DNA from: Prorocentrum cordatum
Lineage: Eukaryota > Sar > Dinophyceae > Prorocentrales > Prorocentraceae
Length of the DNA stretch: 64,000 nt
Assembly (NCBI GenBank): GCA_963575745.1
Contig: CAUYUJ010012780.1
Coordinates: forward strand, 774,002-838,001
Direction of reading: 5' to 3'
A program made the position numbers and the translations under genes. Positions 50,712 through 62,480 of the stretch are shown one piece after another. Every line of letters begins with the position of its first letter. The first letter of the stretch is position 1. The notes beneath the pieces are model-generated. The model saw only the letters and a list, made by a program, of their open reading frames with translations. It searched no databases and was not told the origin of the DNA.

Positions 50712-50834
50712 CCCTCCCGCCCTCGGCGCCCATCCCCCCCGTCCTCGGCGCCCCTTTGGCGCGAAGGCACCCTCTTGTCGACCAGGGTGAAGATCCCCGC
50801 GCGCCCTAAGCCGCTGTCGTCCGCGTGATTACCC

Positions 50835-51340
50835 CTTGGCGCGGCGCGCCCTGTAGCTCTTCTTGTGGGCCATCTTCTTTACGGCTTCCACGGGGCGCCG
50901 CCTCCTGGAGCAGCGCCGCGTCAACAGCTTCGGCCATGGCCGTCCGGGCCGCGGGCAACGCCCCGGGCTCGGCCCGGACATCGCGGGTGCGGACGCGCTG
51001 TCGCCATGCCGCCTCTTCTTCCTCCTCCCCATCATACTCAAGGAGGGCGCGCCGCTGGATGTCCCCAAGGGGGGGGGGGGGGGGGGGGGGGGGCCTTTTC
51101 CCGATCCGTTGTCGGGGCCCGCCCCTCCCCCCTTTCCAGATCCGTCGTCGGGAACCCCCCCCGCCCCCCCCTTTCCCGGTCCGTCGTCGGGGACCCCTCC
51201 CCCTTCCAATAGGGAGAAGGGAATTCCGACCCCCCCCACCCCACTTTGGCCGCCAAATTCGACCCCCCCCCCCTCCCCCCCTTTCGCCGCGGCGCCCCCG
51301 GTCTCCGGAACCCGGCCCCCACCACCCCTAACACGAATCC
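50835..51340. repeat. G/C-tract block left of the heptamer array
   Basis: A G29-like run at 51067-51093, then repeated TCCGTCGTCGGGGACCCC-type motifs separated by C8-C12 runs. Strong G-quadruplex potential on both strands. ORFs here are Gly/Pro artefacts. Confidence 0.75.
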
Positions 51341-51400
51341 TCGCCCGCACCCTAACCCCGAATCCTTACCCCAAACCCAAACCCTAGCCCCAAACAGTAT
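51340..51400 (+). repeat. Telomere-like CCCTAAC motifs, left edge
   Basis: ACCCCTAACACG, CACCCTAACCCCG and CAAACCCTAGCCCC lie immediately before the heptamer array. Confidence 0.55.
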
Positions 51401-54400
51401 TCACTACTCATCACGCACTACTCACTACCCACAACTTACTCCTGGCTACTCACTACTCACTTCTCACGACTCACTAATCAGCACTCACGACTCAATACTC
51501 ACTGCCAACGACTCACTACCCACTACCCTCTACCCACTACCCACTACTCCCTACTCACTACAAGCTACTCACTACTCACTACCCACTGCTCAATACTCAC
51601 TTACTCCCTTGACACAACTCACTAACCACCACTAACCAAAACACACTACTCACTACCCACTAACCACTATCCACTACTCACGACTCACTACTCACAGATC
51701 ACTACTCACCACTCACTGCCCAAGACTCACTACTCACTATCCACTACTCGCTACACCCTACACAGTACTCACTACTCACTATTCACTACGCGCTACTCCC
51801 TACACCCTACTCGCTACCTAATACGCACTATTCACTACCCGCTACTCACTACCCACTACGCTCCCGCTACCCAGTACTTACTACTTCCTACTCCCTACTC
51901 AGTACTTCCAACTCACTACTCACTACTCACTACCCAGTACCCAATACTCACTACTCACTAGACACTACTCGGTGCCCATTACTCACTACTCGCCAAGCAG
52001 CGCTACGCACTACCCACTAACCACTATCCACTACTTGCTACCGAGTACTCACACTTCACTACACACACTCACTAGTCACTGGTCGCAAGTCGCTACTCAC
52101 TCCTCGCTGCTCACTACTCACGACCCGCTACTTACTACTCACTGAGTTCCAGTAGCCACTCCCTTTCCACTGCCCACTACTCAATGCCCACTTCTCGCTT
52201 CTCACTCATTCACTATTCACTACTCCCTACTCGCTACTCACCACTCACTATTCGCTACTCACTACTCGGTACTCCCTACTCGCTACGCACGACTCCCAAT
52301 TCACTACTCACTACGAGCTCCTGATTACGCCACCCTCACTACCCACTACTCTCAACGCCCTACTCGCGACGCACTACTCACTCCTTCCTACTCCCTACTC
52401 GCTACTCCCTACTCGCTACTCGCAACTCGCAACTCACCACCCACTACTCACTACTCTCTACTCACTGCGCACTACTCACTACTCACTCCTCGCTATTCGC
52501 CCCTGTCTACTCCCTCACCCCTACTCCCTGCTTACTACTCACTATGCACTGCTCACTACACACTATTCACTCCTCACTACTCACAGTTCCTTACTCTCAC
52601 TACTCACCACTCACTAAATCTCCACGCACACTCACTACTACCACTTCCCATTACCCACTACTCACTACTCACTACTCACGACACACTTTGCACTACTCAC
52701 TTTCAAATACCCACTACTCACCAATCGTTACTCAAAACACTCGTACTCTCTACTCACTACCCACTACACAGTACCCACTTGTCACGACCCACTTCTCTCG
52801 AGTCCCTACAGTCCACCCCCGGCTCACAATTTCTACTCGCTATCCACTACTCACTACCAAATTCTCTCCATTGACTACCCACTGCCCACTGCCCAGCCCC
52901 CGCTACTCGTAACTCACTACTCCCAGCGCCCTTCTCCGCACTCACTTCCCACTAGTCACTACCTGTTACCCACCACTCCCCACTCGCTACTCAATACTTG
53001 CTACTCCCTATCGCATACTCGATACTCACGAATCACTACCAACTACTAACTGCCCACTACCGACTACCCACCACCCACAAGCCACTACCCACTACTCACT
53101 ACCCACTACCCCCCATTCATTACCCAAATACTCACTACTCACTACTCACTACGCACCACTCAGTAATCACGAACCACTACTCACGAATCACTACGCACTA
53201 CTCACTAATCACTACTCACGAACGACTACTCCCTGAACACTACGAACTACTCATTACTCACTACTCACTACTACCGACTCTCGACCCGCTACTCGCTACC
53301 AAGTACAACTACTCACTACTCACTACCCGCTACTCAACACTCACCCCCCGCTGTGCACTACCCACTGATAACCACCCAATATTCAGCACCCACTGGTCCC
53401 TACACTCTGACATATACCCACCACTCACTTCTCAATACTCAGTATTCACAACTCACGACCCACTACCCACAGCTGAGTACCCACTTCTGACAAATATCTG
53501 CCCTTCTCTCGCTACTCGCTACCATATACTTCACTGGTCATTACCCATGATCCACTACTCAGTACCCACTTCGCGCTCCTAACCACTTTCTACTCCCTAC
53601 TCCATACCCCAAACTCCTTACCCAGTACTCACTACTCACTACTCGCTACTCACTACTCAAAACTCAGCACTCACCACTCCCGATTCAACTACCCATTCCT
53701 CACTACACACTACGTACTACTGGCTACCCCCTACTCACTAAGCACTACCCACCACTCACTACTCACTGCTCAGCACCCACCACCCACCACCCATTACTCA
53801 CCACCCACCACTCACCGTTCACTGCGCCTACTCACTACCAACTACCAGCTACTCGAGACTCAATACACCTTACCGCGTACTCTGTAAATTACTACCCGCT
53901 ACTCATTTTCCTCTTCCCACTACGCACTATTCACTACTCACTTGTCTCTTTTCTCCTCGCACGACACATTACTCACTAACTACGACGCTCTACCCATTAC
54001 AGGCTGCTCACTATCGACTACCCACTACCCACTTCTCACTACTCACTCTTCACGAACCCCTACTCCATGCACACTACCCCCACCCACTACCCACAACTCG
54101 CTTCTCACTGCTCACTACTCGCTTCTCACTACTCACTACTCCAGATTCACCACTCACTGCACACTACACACTACTCACTATTCACTCCCCACTACTCACG
54201 ACTTACTGCTCACTACCCACTACTTACTACCCAGTACTCATTTCTCCCTACTCCCTCCTCACTACTCACTACTCCCTTCGCATTTCTAACTACCCACTAC
54301 TGAAAACGCGCCTACCCAGCACCCACTACTCACTACTCAGCACACACTACTCACTACTGGCTGCGCACCACCCATTACAAACTACCCACTACTCACTACT

Positions 54401-55070
54401 CACGACCCAATACTCACTACTCACTACGCATGAGCCACGCCTGAGAACTCACTACCCACTACCTTCTACCCACTTGTCTCTTCTCTCCTCTCACTACTCA
54501 CTACTCACTACTCACGCCTCCATTTCCGCTAGTCTTCTCTGTCCTCTCACTACGTACCACCCACTACTCACAAACCACTACTCACTACTCACTGTTTACC
54601 ACCCACTACGCACTACCCACTTCCCATCACTTCCTCCTCACGACTCACTATCCCCTACCCACTACTCGCCACTCAAAACTCCTTACTCGCTATGCACCAC
54701 TAACTTATCATTATTTTACTCACGATTCAATACACACGTACTCACTAGCCACTACACAAATTACTCAGTCAATCTACGCGCTTCGCACCACACACTGCTC
54801 ACTGCGCACTACCCACTACCAATTATCCACTCCTCACTACTCACTACCGGCTACCCTGTATGCTCACAACCCGCAACTCACTACCCACTACCAACTACTC
54901 ACTATCCACTTCTCACAAAACTCAACTTTCCTCCCGCGACTCACTACTCACTACTCTCGACGCACTACTCACTACGCACTACCCACTACTCACTACCCAC
55001 TCCTCACTACTCACTACTCACTACCCACTACTCCCTACTCACTACTCGCTACACCCTGGCACACAAACCA
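51400..55070 (+). repeat. Degenerate heptanucleotide array (CTACTCA)n
   Basis: About 3.7 kb of 7-bp units, consensus CTACTCA with frequent CTACCCA, CTCCTCA and CTACTCG variants; in-phase runs are clearest at 54960-55050. It contains few stop codons in one phase, so several Ser/Thr/Tyr/Leu-rich ORFs appear. Not coding. Confidence 0.95.
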
Positions 55071-56095
55071 GATAACCGCAAACCGAACCCTAGCATCATG
55101 ACCCTAACAAAAGAGTAGCGCACACACCAACACGCATTAACACACGATCGCACGAACACACGCGCACACACACACACACGCCCAGCCCCAACCCCAACCA
55201 CCAAAACCTAACGCACGAACGCCAGCACACTAACCTTAACACGCACAACCCGAACACACGGGACCGCACACCTGAACCCGAAACCTAACGTCCAGACCTC
55301 GCCCTGACACCCTGACCCTACTTCCTAGCGCACGTTGCCCTGGCCCATCATCCCTTACCCGAACACCTTCACCCTAACGCTTGAATCTAAACGTAACGCC
55401 CCAGGCCGAGCACTCTCTCTGACACTACAAGCCGGCCCCATGCGCTCCAATCCTGCCTCGTCCACCCCAACCCTAACACCCTGACCCTAACACCCTAACA
55501 GTAACAGACTCACCCTGGTACCCGCGCCGCCACACCCAAGGCAGAACCCGAGTCTACGAGCCCGAACTCAGGAGCCAGAGCGCCATAACCCTGACACCCT
55601 ACCTCTCACGCTCGACCTCTACTACCCCTAACGCCAAAATCCGAACAACTGCGCCGACCGCCCTGACCCTAACTCCCGACCCCTTGCCACCTTCGCCCTC
55701 GAGAGAATACCGCAAGCCTAACCCACGCGCTAACGCTCCAACCCGAACGACCTAACCGTAGGAGCCGAACGCACGCACGCACCCTGACCCTCGCACGACC
55801 AACGCCCCGACCCTGCCGCCCGAAACCCAACGTCCTCGCCAGGACTCGCACGCCCTGAACCCAGCTCTCACACACCAATCCCAACATCGCTACCTCCATC
55901 ACACTGACACCGTGCACCACATACCCTATACCTAATTCGAACGCCCTACCCCAAACGCCCTGAGCCTCGCCGTAAACCGAGCGCACTAACCCTTACACCC
56001 GAACCCTTAGAACCCACACCTAACCCTAACGCACTATCCTGAACACCCTTACCCTAACACACTAGCCCCAACCCTAACCCCCGCAACAGTAACAA
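55071..56095 (+). repeat. Telomere-like CCCTAAC-rich degenerate sequence, right edge
   Basis: Scattered ACCCTAACACCCTGACCC, CACCCTAACAG and GAACACCCTTACCC motifs in C/A-rich sequence with almost no G runs. The strand polarity (C-rich on plus) is the same as at the left edge. Confidence 0.65.
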
Positions 56096-56179
56096 CTCCT
56101 CCTCCGCCTCCCCCTCTTCCCCCTCCCCCTTCTCGAAGCCTGCGTGAGGCCAGCTCCGGAAAGACTCGAAATATCCAGA

Positions 56180-56445
56180 CACCAGACCCCCCCCCCCCTT
56201 GCGGGCGAGGCCTCCTCCCCAGCCCCCTGTTCGGCGCAAAGGGGGAGAGGGGGGGGGGGTTCGAACCCCGCCCCCCTTTCCAGCGCCAAGGGGGGGAGGG
56301 GGGGGGGTCCGGAACCCCTCCCCCCCCTTCAAGGGAGGGGGGGGGCGGGGGGTTCGGACCCCCCCCCCTTAAGGGAGGGGGGGGGGGGGCGCAAATCTCA
56401 CCCCCCCCATTTGAAGGGGGGGAGGGGGGGGGTTCTGCGAGCACA
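56180..56445. repeat. G/C-tract block right of the heptamer array
   Basis: Alternating G7-G12 and C7-C10 runs with TTCGAACCCCG, GTCCGGAACCCC and AAGGGAGGGG between them; self-complementary and G-quadruplex-prone. Similar in style to 51061-51300. Confidence 0.8.
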
Positions 56446-57285
56446 CCCTCCCTTCTGTGTATTCAGGGACATCCACTGGCGCGCTTTCATACTTAAGGCT
56501 TCTTCCCTGCTTCATTTTCTCTGCGTTCCCTCGTCCTCCTCCTCCTACCTTCCTGCCTCGTACTCCTCCTCGCCTCCTCCTTCGGCATCCGCCCGGCCGG
56601 AGCCGGGCGGAAACCGCGACAGTGCCACTGTCCTTGAGCGATATGTGTCTCCTCTCGTCCCTTCGTCGACGCATTCCCTGGCCTCCGCCTCCGTCAGCGT
56701 CTTCCCTGACGTGTCTCATCCCCCCCCACCAGGCTCCCGCACGTCTGCGGTCTCGGCGGTCCCTGCACCTCCCCCAAGGCTTCGCCCAGCCTGGCCCTTC
56801 AAGACGCCGCGGCGGCGTCCAGCGCCCCCTCGGCTGCGGCCTCCTCCTTCTCAGCCTCCCCCCTCGCTCCCCACCGGCCCAGCAGCGGCAGCCTGGCTGC
56901 CTTGCGCGCCTTCGCGGCTCTCCGGGACGCTACCCTCTGCTGTCTCTTCGGGCCCTGCTCTATGTACGCCTGCCGCGCCCCTGCTGGCCACATGCCGTGC
57001 GCATCCCTGAATTACCCCCATCTCTTCGCAGGGCGGCTCAAGGTTTCTAGTCGCGACGATACCCGAATCGCAGTGTACCATCGAGGTGAGACACCCTCCC
57101 GCCCACTCGGAGCACCTCAACCATGCTGGCCTCGCGTTGCACGTGAGATTGCGCAAGGACTCCAAATCGGTTGAAGCGACATCTGTGCCCCCCATGTCAA
57201 AACTCTGTACCTTCTGTTCCAGGAGGGGGCTCCCGAGCTGCCACTCCTCATCGCCACACCAAACTACCACACCCATCGGCGGCGC
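56446..57285. other. Unclassified GC-rich region
   Basis: Both strands carry ORFs (plus to 57010, minus 56851-57276). The minus frame contains SMVHCDSGIVATRN, which faintly recalls the catalytic FYADDG.vAs region of a LINE RT, but the acidic pair is absent and no other RT motif is nearby. No gene is called. Confidence 0.35.
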
Positions 57286-57289
57286 GCCC

Positions 57290-57435
57290 GGGGAGGAAGT
57301 GAGGGGGGGCGGGCCTTCTCAGGAGGCTCGGAACTCGTCCAGCCCTCGAAGGAGTCTCCTGGGCCCTCCCCGAAGACGCCGCGAACTTATCGCAAGGCCG
57401 GGGGGCTTCTGAGCAACCCCGCCGCCTTCCAAAAA
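57290..57435. repeat. Foldback family F2, copy 2 (degenerate)
   Basis: GGGGAGGAAGTGAGGGGGGG, GGGCCTTCTCAGGAGGCTCGG and a diverged far end (GGGGGGCTTCTGAGCAACC). Confidence 0.5.
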
Positions 57436-57454
57436 GGCCTCCTCGGGGACGCAC

Positions 57455-57600
57455 TGACCTGGGTCAATGCAAACCTGGGTCAGTCAGGCCTTGCAAGATC
57501 CTGCAGGCTCCTGCCTGCAGCATCCTGCGCCCTAACCCGGGTCAGTGCAGCCCCGGCTCTGGCGCTCTGGCTCACTGCCGTTTGCACTGACCCCTGCCTC
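57455..57600 (+). repeat. CTGACCTGGGTCAATGCA-type repeat
   Basis: GACCTGGGTCAATGCAAACC, TGGGTCAGTCAGGCC, TTGCAAGATCCTGCAGGCTC and ACCCGGGTCAGTGCAGCC. The same elements recur at 63855-64000. Confidence 0.6.
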
Positions 57601-57667
57601 AAGGCTTCCGACCTCCTCATTTTCACTCCCCCCTGGCCTCCTCCTTCTGCAAGGGCGCCTAGCTTCA

Positions 57668-57770
57668 CGCTTCGCGCTGCGCGAAGCGCGAACAACTTCG
57701 CGCTGTCGCGCAGCCCCCCAAGGAAAAGAGGAGGATGAGAGATTGGAGCCGAAGCGCGAAGCGCGGTAAC
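57668..57770. other. GCGCGAAGCG hairpin cluster
   Basis: CGCTTCGCGC, one T, GCGCGAAGCG (57668-57688) is a perfect 10-bp inverted repeat. Further GCGCGAAGCGCG copies follow at 57748-57762. Confidence 0.75.
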
Positions 57771-57874
57771 CTTGCGCCCTGGAGGGCTTGATCTCACTCC
57801 CCCCCTTGGCTCGCCGCCGAGCTCCATTGCCCTCGCTCCTCCCTCCCCAGACCCCCGACGTCATGATTTTATAA

Positions 57875-57990
57875 CGTCGACCCTCAGAGGTCTCGACCCA
57901 TTCCCCTGGACCGGTTTTTCATCCTGAGTCGTGTTTGGACGGTCCAGAGGCCCGGTGAGGGCCTCCAGAGGCCGAAAACATTGAAAGACC
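57875..57990 (+). repeat. R4 repeat, copy 2
   Basis: CAGAGGTCTCGACCCATTCC, GAGGCCCGGTGAGGGCC and CCAGAGGCCGAAAACATTG match 43655-43765. Confidence 0.65.
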
Positions 57991-58189
57991 TCCTGTCACG
58001 ATTTTTTCATCGCCGTAGGGGGTCTAGGTCCCCTGCCCTGCCTCTCAAGCCCCAGCGTCCCGCCCCCGCCCTCCGAGTGCTCGGTGGGGCCATCGGGCAC
58101 GGCGGCGGGGGGCACGGGCTGCGCGCAGGGCGGGGAGAAGTACCTCGGGAGGGAAGGCCACGCGCCAGCAGGAGGGATCCGCAGGAAGG

Positions 58190-58380
58190 ACGCGAGGGGG
58201 GGAATGAGAAGGGGAAGGCCTTCTCAGAAGGCGGCGGGGCTTCTCAGAAGGCCTCAGGCCTACCGAAAGGCTTGTGCTGTGTCTTCGAGGAAGGCTTGGA
58301 TAACTTATCCGAAGGCTGGGGGACGTCCGACCCTTCTGAGAAGGGCCGCCCCTTCTCGCTTCCTCCCCTCGCTCGCTGTC
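58190..58380. mobile_element. Foldback element F2, best-preserved copy
   Basis: The left arm runs GGGAATGAGAAGGGG, then AAGGCCTTCTCAGAAGG. The right arm, as its reverse complement, runs GGAAGCGAGAAGGGG, then CGGCCCTTCTCAGAAGGG. The arms are about 35 bp with few mismatches; length about 180 bp. No ORF. No target duplication identified. Confidence 0.6.
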
Positions 58381-58384
58381 GACA

Positions 58385-60640
58385 GGAGAAAGGGGTCCTG
58401 GATACTGAAGCTTCTTCGCCACAGTGGTCGGGCCCGTCTGAGATCGGCTCGGGATGAAGAGGGACGCCCAGGGTTCTAGGGCCCAATTCCCTCAGGGCTC
58501 CTCCCCTTCATGGCGAGCGCCGAGCGAGAGGGGCCGGGAAGAGGGGGTCCGTGCGGTCCCTGGGCCCGACTCCGGAGCGGTAGACAGAGCCATGTTCCGG
58601 CGGTGGAATCGCACGGGAAAAACTGGGGCGCAGCGTCCCCAGGCGTGAGTGAGTGGCGCACTGCCAGTCTGTGTTGACAGCATCCTTGCGATCTCGTGAA
58701 CCCAATCATCGGGGAGCCTGGCCGTCCACCGAAACTGGACCGACAACTTCACCAAATCCGAAGCGTCCCCGCGAAAAAAACCGTCAATACAATCACTGGT
58801 TAGAAACGACTTGATTCGAGCATGTGTCACGATTTTTCTCACGAAGCTTGGACGCTTGAACAAAAAAAGATAGGCACTGGCTCAGCAAGTGCGCGTCCTG
58901 CGCCAGCGTTAGTCACTGCGGTGATGTAGTATCGAGATGTATGTGCAGAACTGCCCTGCTGTCAGCATGCAAGTCAAAGACCCTAATTGTCAGCCCGGTC
59001 ACCCCGATCCACCTGGTCATCCTGCTTCCCCTTCTCGCTGCTCCTCAACCCATCGCTGCTTACGCTTGTGTGTACCATGTGTCCCTCATCCCATTCCTGC
59101 TGGCTGCTCCCTGCTCATTGCCCCCTGATTGCTGCCCGCTGCTTTCTGTTCCTTACTGTGTGATGCCTGTCGGTGGCCCGTACCCCTCCTCAAGCAACGA
59201 CAAGGCTGTGAAGGACGAGGACATCCTGGAAATGAAGGATCGATGTGGACGGGGTGCAAACAGATGGGAACGAAGGTGGGACGAGGCGAGACCACGCCGA
59301 CAAAGAAGAGGGTCGTGACGGCGTGGGTGCAGAAATGAGGAAACGTGAGCAGGGAGGAAAACGGGGGAAGGAGGACGACCAGTGAGTGTGGCGGTGGGGC
59401 GGGAGCCGCACCCTGAGGACCACCCGTGCTTCATCTGTGCAATCGTTCGCGGACCCTGGCTAGCTTCGTGGCCGTGCGTTGCGGATACGTTTCGAGCAAA
59501 TCGCTGTCCGCCTTATCAAGGCGCCTGGTGGTACGACGAGATGAGTGTTTGTAAGATGGGGCGGAAGAGGGGGGGGGGGACAGGTTGACCAGAGGAAACT
59601 CGAGGGGCAATACAGCAGGAAGCTTCAACGGCACACTGAAATTAACGCGTGCCTCCTCCAGGGTTGGTTGCTCTGCTTCAGCCCAGCATGAGTGACCAAC
59701 GCCCAATTTGCCTGTTGCCTTTCCCTGAGCGCCGCGCGCATGCGTCGGAAACGTTTCCAGCCCCTACACACGGACGGATGGCAGGTCGCTTCCAGAGTAT
59801 GGCTCTCGCCTCTGCTATCTGGGGAGCCACCGCCGCTGTGTCGGCGCCCCGCAGAGCGGCCTGCCTCAGCGTGACGAGCATCACTGGTGACACGAGTGAC
59901 ACCACCCTGGCCGTCCTCGATGAGCACTGCTCCACATGAGAATGATGTGGAAGGACTCTCTCCGCGACGTGGGGCTGGCGTGGCCGGCGCGGGGGGGCGG
60001 GGGCGGTCGGCGCACCCAGCCTTCCACGAAAGGCGGGAGCGCGAGATCCCAGCACGCAAGACGGGGTGGGCACGGAAGTACTCCGCAGGGCCCTCTAATG
60101 GACCGTCCAAGGTCCGCGCGCCCTTCGTTCGGCCGGCACTTCCGGCGAGGCACCGTGCACCTCCCAACGGTCTACGCATCATTCTGGCAACGTACCAAGG
60201 AGTGCGCGACTGCAGAATGACCATAACCTCTTTTTCCTCCCTCTACACCTCCGATGAAGATGGCGGCGCCGACCGCGCCAGTCCGCCGCCTGCCCAAAGC
60301 CGTGTCCAGCTGCGCGCCCAAGTGCCCGTCAAGCCAGCCCCAGAGCTGGGCCTTCTGCGGCAACTCATAGGGGCCTCTCATACCATCTTGTGGGCGCGTG
60401 CGAATCGACGCCAATCTACTGCCGCTCGTCCTAAATATGCCCTGGACGTTATGTCCAAAGCCTCCTGCATTGGGTTCTCGTTTTGAGTAGAGCACTGGGG
60501 TCGCGTCTGCTCTGCCACCTTCTTCTCCTCGTTTCTCCCTTCGTCTCTTCCCTCCTCCTCTCCACTCTTGCCCTCCCCTCTTCCTCCTCTCCTCGCTCCT
60601 CCTCGTGTGTCCTGCCTTTTACCTGGCTTGCCCGCGTAAC
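58385..60640. other. Unclassified region with one R1 unit
   Basis: The ORFs of 60-200 codons have no motifs. An R1-like unit (CTGAGCGCCGCGCGCATGCG ... GGATGGCAGGTCGCTTCC, AGTATGGCTCTCGCC) lies at about 59725-59815. TCC-rich stretches occur near 60525-60605. Nothing else seen. Confidence 0.45.
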
Positions 60641-61045
60641 CCCTGGGGGGCTGCGATCAGCGAAACTGTCGCCACTTTCGAGGGCTGCTGGGGGGCCAGC
60701 ATAGTGCGTACCAGACGCAGATTCATATTAGACCTCGCCATCCTTGGGGGGATGCGATCTGCGACGCTGTCATTATTCTCGAGGGCTGCTGGGGGGGCAG
60801 CATACTGGGTACCAGACGCAGATCCAGATTAGACCTCGCCAACCTGGGGGGTGCTGCGATCTCCGAAACTGTCGCCACTCTCGAGGGCTGTTGGGGGGGG
60901 CAGCATACTGGGTACGAGAGGCAGATTCAGATTAGACCTCGCCATCACTTGGAGGCCGCGATCTGCGAAACAGTCACCACTTTCGAGTGCTGCTGGAGGA
61001 CGACAGCGACTTTCGAGGGTTGCTAGGGGGCCAGCATAGTGTGTA
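60640..61045 (+). repeat. 99-bp satellite, left part (about four copies)
   Basis: The unit holds GCTGCGATCTGCGAAACTG, TCGCCACTTTCGAGGGCTG, GGGGGGCCAGCATACTGGG, TACCAGACGCAGATTCAG and ATTAGACCTCGCCATCC. The array continues at 61835. Confidence 0.9.
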
Positions 61046-61834
61046 ATGTTCGAAAACGGCTAACACAACAAAAATTGGGGGGCAGTTTAAGAAATAGTTA
61101 TTCCCAGCGCTGTAGTGCGCATCTAGAAAACAAAAAGAAGACGGGGCAAACCGAACCGCCGGGGGCGTACCCGCGACCGCCCTGGCGTGAACAGAAACCG
61201 CACTCGGGGGCCATCCCTTGCGCACCCCTTCTAATGCCGAGAGAGCCCCAGAGGGGCTCCAAGATAAACCCAGGTGCTTTAAAATGGCCTCCAAGATGGC
61301 GCAAGATGGTCCAAGCTGGCTCAAGATGGCCTCTAAGATGCTTCCAAGTGGCCCCATGATGGCCCCAAGACGGGTCCAAGTGGCCGCGGAGACTCCCAAG
61401 GAGGCCCCCAATATGCCAGAATCTTACCATCACCTAAAGGACATTAATGATTTGGGCGTTCTCACCCTTTCCCTTCCGATGGGCTCCCGAGGCCTCAAGA
61501 TGGCTCCAAGATGGCCCAAGAGGGCCCCAAGAGAGGCCCAAGATGGTCCTACGACTGCCCCAAGAGCGCCCAAGAGCGCCACAAAAACGCCACGAGAGGG
61601 CCCCAAGAGGCGACTTTGAGGGCTCCGGATGGGCGACCCTACTGAATGACCTCCCCTCTCTGATCGATATCCTCCAAAAGGGTCCCTCGAAGGCCTCGAA
61701 TGCAATCGCATGGTTCGGTCTCCGTAGGATATTTTCCACGAGGAACAATGAAACATTTTTCCAGAGGCGAACTAATGGCAGTCGGGATCCGGGGGGGGGA
61801 GGGGCGGTTATCATTTTTAGCAGATTTTGGACAT
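61046..61834. mobile_element. 789-bp TA-flanked inverted-repeat element inside the 99-bp satellite
   Basis: The left end is ATGTTCGAAAACGGCTAA; the right end as reverse complement is ATGTCCAAAATCTGCTAA (14 of 18 match). Both sides are flanked by TA; joining the flanks restores the satellite phrase GTGTGTACCAGATGCAG. There is no transposase ORF; the interior contains CCAAGAGG-family sequence (61220-61640) with its core (CATTAATGATTTGGGCG, TTCTCACCCTTTCCC). A TA duplication and terminal inverted repeats are typical of Tc1/mariner-type DNA transposons, so this is probably a non-autonomous one. Confidence 0.75.
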
Positions 61835-62480
61835 TACCAGATGCAGATTCATATTAGCCCTCGCCATCTGTGGGGGGGTTTCGATCTGCGAAGCTGTCGC
61901 CATTCTTGAGGGCTGCTGGGGGGGCAGCATCGCGGGTAGTTATAAGGCGCAGATCCAGATTAGACCTCGCCATCCCTGGGGTGATGCGATCTCCGAAACT
62001 GCCGCCACTCTCAAAGGCTGCTGGGGGGAGCAGCATACTGGGTGCCAGACGCAGATTCGACCTCGCCATCAATTGGAGGCCGCGAACTGCGAAACTGTCG
62101 CCAATTTCGAGGGCTGCGGGGGGCCCAGTACCAGTACAGTGGGTACCAGACGCAGATCCAGATTAGACCTCGCCATCTTGGAGGGGCTGCGACTTGCAAA
62201 CTGTCGCCACTTTCGAGGGCTGCTGGGGTGGCCAGCATAATGGGTACCAGACACAGATTCAGATTGAACCTCGCCATCCCTGGGAGGCTGCGATCTGCGA
62301 AACGTTCGCCCCCCTCGAGGGCTGCTGCGGGGCCAGCATAGTGGGCACCAGACGCAGATTCAGATTAGAGCGCAGATTCAAATTATATCTCGCCATCCCT
62401 GGCGGGCTGCGAATTTCGACGCTGTCTCCACATTCTCGAGGGCTGTGGGGGGCCAGCATCGCGGGGGGTCAGCATCGTGG
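61835..62480 (+). repeat. 99-bp satellite, right part (about six to seven copies)
   Basis: Same unit as 60640-61045, beginning in mid-unit exactly where the left part stops. One copy near 62365-62390 has a short internal duplication (GCGCAGATTCA). Confidence 0.9.

Larger units (their letters stand above)
46900..50830 (-). mobile_element. LINE3: decayed non-LTR retrotransposon
   Basis: Minus-strand order: EEP motifs (50711-50380), linker, RT motifs (49485-48900), and a C-C-H-C finger (47147-47080). An AT-rich segment (47300-48240) separates RT and finger. No SL, target-site duplication or poly(A) was found. Boundaries are approximate. Confidence 0.65.

Noticed and set aside
50835-51340. SL or promoter at the LINE3 5' end
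   Set aside because: Searched by eye for CCGTAGCC or GGCTACGG next to LINE3 and LINE1 5' ends; none seen.
51246-55118. Ser/Thr/Tyr/Leu-rich ORFs of 70-214 codons
   Set aside because: They follow the heptamer array; a 7-bp period cycles through all frames and gives periodic peptides without meaning.
56851-57276. Possible RT fragment (SMVHCDSGIVATRN) on the minus strand
   Set aside because: The acidic pair is missing and no second RT motif was found nearby; too weak to annotate.
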